From contig CALDOZ010000030.1 of the NCBI GenBank assembly GCA_937912025.1, positions 21,616 to 85,615 on the forward strand: DNA of 64,000 nucleotides, in the 5' to 3' direction. Source of the stretch: an uncultured Clostridia bacterium. Lineage in GTDB: Bacteria > Bacillota > Clostridia > Christensenellales > Borkfalkiaceae. The notes beneath the pieces are model-generated. The model searched no databases. It saw only the letters and a program-made list of their open reading frames with translations, and had not been told where the DNA came from. Both the position numbers and the translations under genes were made by a program. Below are positions 61,183-64,000 of the stretch, piece by piece. The number at the start of each line of letters is the position of its first letter. Position 1 is the stretch's first letter.

Positions 61183-62781
61183 ATGGAAGAAAAAGAAATT
61201 TTAAATTCAAATCAATTTATTAAGATGGACCTTGATTCATACGAAGGTACTGAACCTTATATTTTTATAAGTTATTCTCATGCCGACACTAAAACGGTTT
61301 ATAAAATTTTAAAACTTATCGACCGCGAAAAATATCGTTTTTGGTATGACGATACTATGGAAATTGGCGAAGACTTCCGTGAAGAATTGCGTTCTCGTAT
61401 AGAAAATTGTAGCGCAGTATTACTTTTCTTGTCGGAATCTGCTCTCAAATCAAAATATTGCGGTATGGAAATTATCACAGCGTTTAAATACAACAAGAAA
61501 ATTTATCCCGTTTATTTAGACGACGATATTGAAATTCCCGCATCGCTTAAAATGGTACTTGAAAACCTTCAACACGTTAAAGGTATTAACACAAGCACCG
61601 ATAAATACTTATATAAACTTATTTCAGGTCTTCCTATAGAAACAATGAAAAGTTTAGAAGTTGAAGGCGACGTTTTAGTAAAATGTAAAGACGGTAGCGC
61701 GTCGTTATCTGCTCCGTCGGGCGTAAAAATTATTGGCGAAAGTGCGTTTAAAAACTGCGAAAAGCTTGAAAAACTCGACTTTGGTGACGAGGTTGAGGTT
61801 TTACAAAAAGAGGCTTGTAGAGGCTGTAAGTCACTTAAATCGCTCGTTTTACCTAAAAACGTTAGAAAGGTTGGCGAAAGTTCTTTCCGTGACTGTATTT
61901 CTATGACCAGCCTTGTTGTTGAAAACGAAGAACTTGAACTCGGCGAGCGCGCTTTTGAAAACTGCGCAACGCTTTCAAGCGTTACCCTTCAAGACGGAAT
62001 GACGGAAATATACGGCGGTGTATTTAACAGTTGTAAATCGCTTGTTTCTATTAAACTCCCTGAAAAACTTACTATTTTAGGTGAAAGTTCGTTTGCCGAT
62101 TGCGCAAAACTTAAAGCAATAGATATTCCTATTAACGTTACTAAAATTGACGATATGGTATTTAACGGTTGCGTTGAACTTGAAGACGTTAATATGAAAA
62201 ACAATATTACTAAAATTGGTAAAAACGCCTTTAAAGATTGTAAGAGCCTTAAAAAGATACATATTCCACAATCAGTAATAAGTATTGGTTCTGGTCCTTT
62301 CCGTGGCTGTAACAACCTTGAAGAAATTTCAGTTGATAGTAAAAATAAGTGGTTTAAATCTCTTAACAATATTTTATTTAATAAAAATAAATCAACTCTT
62401 ATTTGCTACCCTTCGCAAATAAAATCTAACGTTTACTCGATACCTGATAGCGTTACAGTTATTAGCGACTGGGCTTTCTGTGAATGTCTTAACCTTACGG
62501 AAATTGAAATTCCTGATAGCGTATGCGAAATTGGCGAAGGCGCATTCTATTCTTGCACGGGGCTTACTCAAATCGTTTTACCTGATAGTGTAACTAAAAT
62601 TGACGATACTGCTTTCCGTGGCTGTTCTTCGCTTAAAACGGTCATTATTCCTGATAGCGTACTTGAATTTGGTTGGGGCTTATTTAACGGTTGTGACGAC
62701 GTTACCGTAATTTGCAACGATAATTCAGCCGCCGCTAAATATTGCGAAGTTAAAAACGTTCCGCATAGAAGCAAACTTTAA
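61183..62781 (+). CDS. TIR-domain protein with BspA-type leucine-rich repeats
   Basis: 532 residues, no signal peptide or membrane segment. Residues 25-145 form a TIR_2 domain: YIFISYSHAD (26-35), RFWYDD, and ALKSKYCGMEIITAF with the candidate catalytic Glu96. Residues from about 155 to 525 hold roughly fifteen LRR_5 repeats (FKxCxxLKKxxIPxSVxxIG pattern). TIR domains are NADases or adaptors; the LRR part would be the sensing or scaffold part. GGGAG precedes the ATG. It shares the operon with the ArsB-type transporter. Confidence 0.88.
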   Translation: MEEKEILNSNQFIKMDLDSYEGTEPYIFISYSHADTKTVYKILKLIDREKYRFWYDDTMEIGEDFREELRSRIENCSAVLLFLSESALKSKYCGMEIITAFKYNKKIYPVYLDDDIEIPASLKMVLENLQHVKGINTSTDKYLYKLISGLPIETMKSLEVEGDVLVKCKDGSASLSAPSGVKIIGESAFKNCEKLEKLDFGDEVEVLQKEACRGCKSLKSLVLPKNVRKVGESSFRDCISMTSLVVENEELELGERAFENCATLSSVTLQDGMTEIYGGVFNSCKSLVSIKLPEKLTILGESSFADCAKLKAIDIPINVTKIDDMVFNGCVELEDVNMKNNITKIGKNAFKDCKSLKKIHIPQSVISIGSGPFRGCNNLEEISVDSKNKWFKSLNNILFNKNKSTLICYPSQIKSNVYSIPDSVTVISDWAFCECLNLTEIEIPDSVCEIGEGAFYSCTGLTQIVLPDSVTKIDDTAFRGCSSLKTVIIPDSVLEFGWGLFNGCDDVTVICNDNSAAAKYCEVKNVPHRSKL

Positions 62782-62787
62782 TAATTT

Positions 62788-62821
62788 AAAAATCCTACTT
62801 GCTATGCCAAGTAGGATTTTT
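62788..62821. terminator. Bidirectional terminator
   Basis: AAAAATCCTACTTG pairs with CAAGTAGGATTTTT around a 6-base loop. It separates the TIR-LRR gene from the convergent glycosylase gene. Confidence 0.88.
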
Positions 62822-62863
62822 ATATGGTGTTACAATTTGTGATAAGTTTAATATAGTGCAGTT

Positions 62864-63691
62864 TTAAAGGTCCTTACGTTTATAATAAAATAAATATTGC
62901 TGTATGTAACCTGAGTATTCTTTAAATAAATCAATAAAATAAGACGTCATTTTTAAGCGTGAAGTTAAAGTTCCGTTAAAATCTTCAAGGTATAATTTTT
63001 CTATCCAAGTATCAACGGGAAAACTTTTTGTTTTATGATAGCCAAACAGTATAATGCAATTTGCAACTTTATCGCCTACCCCTTTGATTTTAATAAGGTT
63101 TTGATATAGTTGATTTTCATCTAATAAATCAAAAGCATTCAAATCTAAACCGTTATGTATTTTCTTTGCAACTTCAAGTATGTAAGGTAAACGATAGCCA
63201 AGCCCAACGTCGTTTAAACTCTCGCTAGATAAAGATGAAAACTCTTTTGATGTAGGAAAAGCGTAGTATTCACCAAACGGCGAGTTAATTCTTTTGCCAT
63301 ATTTTTGCGCTATTTTTTCAATAGTGTTTTTAATCCGCGGTATATTGTTGTTTTGAGAAATTATAAAGTGGTATAACATCTCTTCGGAATTTTGCTTTAA
63401 AATTCTAATTCCTTTACCATAATTAACAGCATTATTTAAAATAGGGATATTGTAACTATAAGCGACGGAAACTATTTTTGAATAGTCGTTAGATAAGTCG
63501 AAATATTGACTAAAATATTCGGGATATTCAGTTTGAATATAAGCGTAACCGTCTTTATTGTAAGCATAACAAATTTTATCTTGAGAAATAACGAGATATC
63601 CTTCAAGATATTTTTTAAAACGGAACGTTTGACCGCATTGTAACGTATCTTCAACGCTGAAAAATTCACCGCTAAATTTTATCGTTTGCAT
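62864..63691 (-). CDS. 8-oxoguanine DNA glycosylase (OGG1-type)
   Basis: 275 residues. An N-terminal OGG_N-like beta domain (FSVEDTLQCGQTFRF) precedes the HhH-GPD fold. The hairpin is IKIKGVGDKVANCIILFGY, with the catalytic Lys a few residues after the hairpin replaced by sequence near HKTKSFPVDTW, whose Asp is the conserved catalytic acid. It removes oxidised guanine from DNA. It is a single gene. Confidence 0.9.
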   Translation of the reverse strand: MQTIKFSGEFFSVEDTLQCGQTFRFKKYLEGYLVISQDKICYAYNKDGYAYIQTEYPEYFSQYFDLSNDYSKIVSVAYSYNIPILNNAVNYGKGIRILKQNSEEMLYHFIISQNNNIPRIKNTIEKIAQKYGKRINSPFGEYYAFPTSKEFSSLSSESLNDVGLGYRLPYILEVAKKIHNGLDLNAFDLLDENQLYQNLIKIKGVGDKVANCIILFGYHKTKSFPVDTWIEKLYLEDFNGTLTSRLKMTSYFIDLFKEYSGYIQQYLFYYKRKDL

Positions 63692-63709
63692 ATATAAACT
63701 CCTACTAAA

Positions 63710-63729
63710 AAAGCGTCTACCGACGCTTT
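63710..63729. other. Small hairpin upstream of the OGG1-type gene
   Basis: AAAGCGTC pairs with GACGCTTT around TACC, in the 5' region of the glycosylase gene. Its role is unknown; it is too close to the start for a normal terminator of that gene. Confidence 0.45.
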
Positions 63730-63764
63730 AAATTTATGTAATTTGTCGTTTTTATCTTTTACAT

Positions 63765-63812
63765 ACTATCGAAATCGGACATATTTTTAAAAAAATGTCC
63801 GATTTCGATAGT
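63765..63812. repeat. Palindrome with 18-base perfect arms
   Basis: ACTATCGAAATCGGACAT (63765-63782) and its exact complement (63795-63812) enclose ATTTTTAAAAAA. It could be a strong terminator, a protein site or a transposed repeat. It lies between the glycosylase gene and the partial frame at 63865. Confidence 0.8.
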
Positions 63813-63864
63813 CCTTTACGGTTTGTTTTTGTGTTTAGCTTGCGTTTTTATATATTTTTAAACT

Positions 63865-64000
63865 ATGATTAACCTTGTTGGTTATCGTGGTCAACAATAT
63901 TTTATAGAAACGACGCTAAGCGAAGTAAATAAAGGTGATGAGATAATTTTTTGCTTACTATATAACGGTTTAAATGCAAGCAAATCAAGGCAAACGCCCG
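63865..64000 (+). CDS. Possible partial coding region at the window edge
   Basis: An ATG at 63865 opens a frame (MINLVGYRGQQYFIET...) that runs without a stop to the window end, about 45 codons. There is no clear ribosome binding site, only AT-rich sequence, so it may be a chance frame. No family can be judged. Confidence 0.3.
   Translation, partial: MINLVGYRGQQYFIETTLSEVNKGDEIIFCLLYNGLNASKSRQTP

Noticed and set aside
55512..62781. Standard Thoeris or CBASS system
   Set aside because: No ThsA-like SIR2/SLOG effector, CD-NTase or SAVED protein is present, so the locus cannot be assigned to those systems.

Overview
The window comes from an AT-rich anaerobe, most likely an uncultured gut member of the Clostridia (Bacillota). 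Pointers are the oxygen-independent ribonucleotide reductase NrdD/NrdG, lipoproteins with Gram-positive style lipoboxes, a VanW/G5 cell-wall protein, BspA-type leucine-rich repeats, partner-switching (STAS/PP2C) signalling, strong AGGAGG ribosome binding sites and TTGaca-17-TATAAT promoters. No species can be named from sequence alone.

Layout. 1-2.5 kb: end of a DUF2075-type protein, a small XRE regulator and a CoA-disulfide reductase/rhodanese fusion. 2.7-11.15 kb: an accessory island bounded by two broken tRNA-Arg(CCT)-like relics, carrying a tightly coupled minus-strand operon (NrdG, NrdD, phosphoesterase, nucleotide kinase, LRR protein, adenine methylase, Smr protein) plus two XRE regulators. 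No integrase is left. 11.5-19 kb: a frameshifted AraC/GyrI regulator, a large secreted protein, a CASTOR/POLLUX-like channel, a GNAT enzyme and an esterase. 19-22 kb: VanW protein and Crp-family regulator. 22.0-22.64 kb: an intact tRNA-Arg(ACG) surrounded by tRNA-fragment repeats and followed by two tandem structured RNAs with their own terminators.

22.6-26.6 kb: surface or secreted hydrolases (5'-nucleotidase, tyrosine phosphatase, lipoprotein). 26.65-34.7 kb: one long minus-strand operon joining guanine deaminase, a membrane PP2C phosphatase, two STAS proteins, a putative ATPase-fold protein and a split (p)ppGpp synthetase/hydrolase pair. 34.8-41 kb: small membrane proteins, transporters and lipoproteins, some with unusual base composition. 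41-43.7 kb: a LytS-like two-component pair. 43.8-55.4 kb: a carbohydrate-use region with two AraC regulators, a cupin isomerase and three glycosidase-like enzymes, with isocitrate dehydrogenase between them.

55.5-62.8 kb: the most unusual protein locus. Two related membrane proteins with Rossmann and C-terminal RyR-like domains sit divergently from an ArsB/NhaD-type transporter and a TIR-LRR fusion protein. It may be an ion-flux or stress/defence system. The window ends with an OGG1-type glycosylase and a large palindrome.

The two leading candidates for something undescribed are the tandem covarying RNAs behind tRNA-Arg (22.34-22.64 kb) and the TIR-LRR/RyR/ArsB locus (55.5-62.8 kb).
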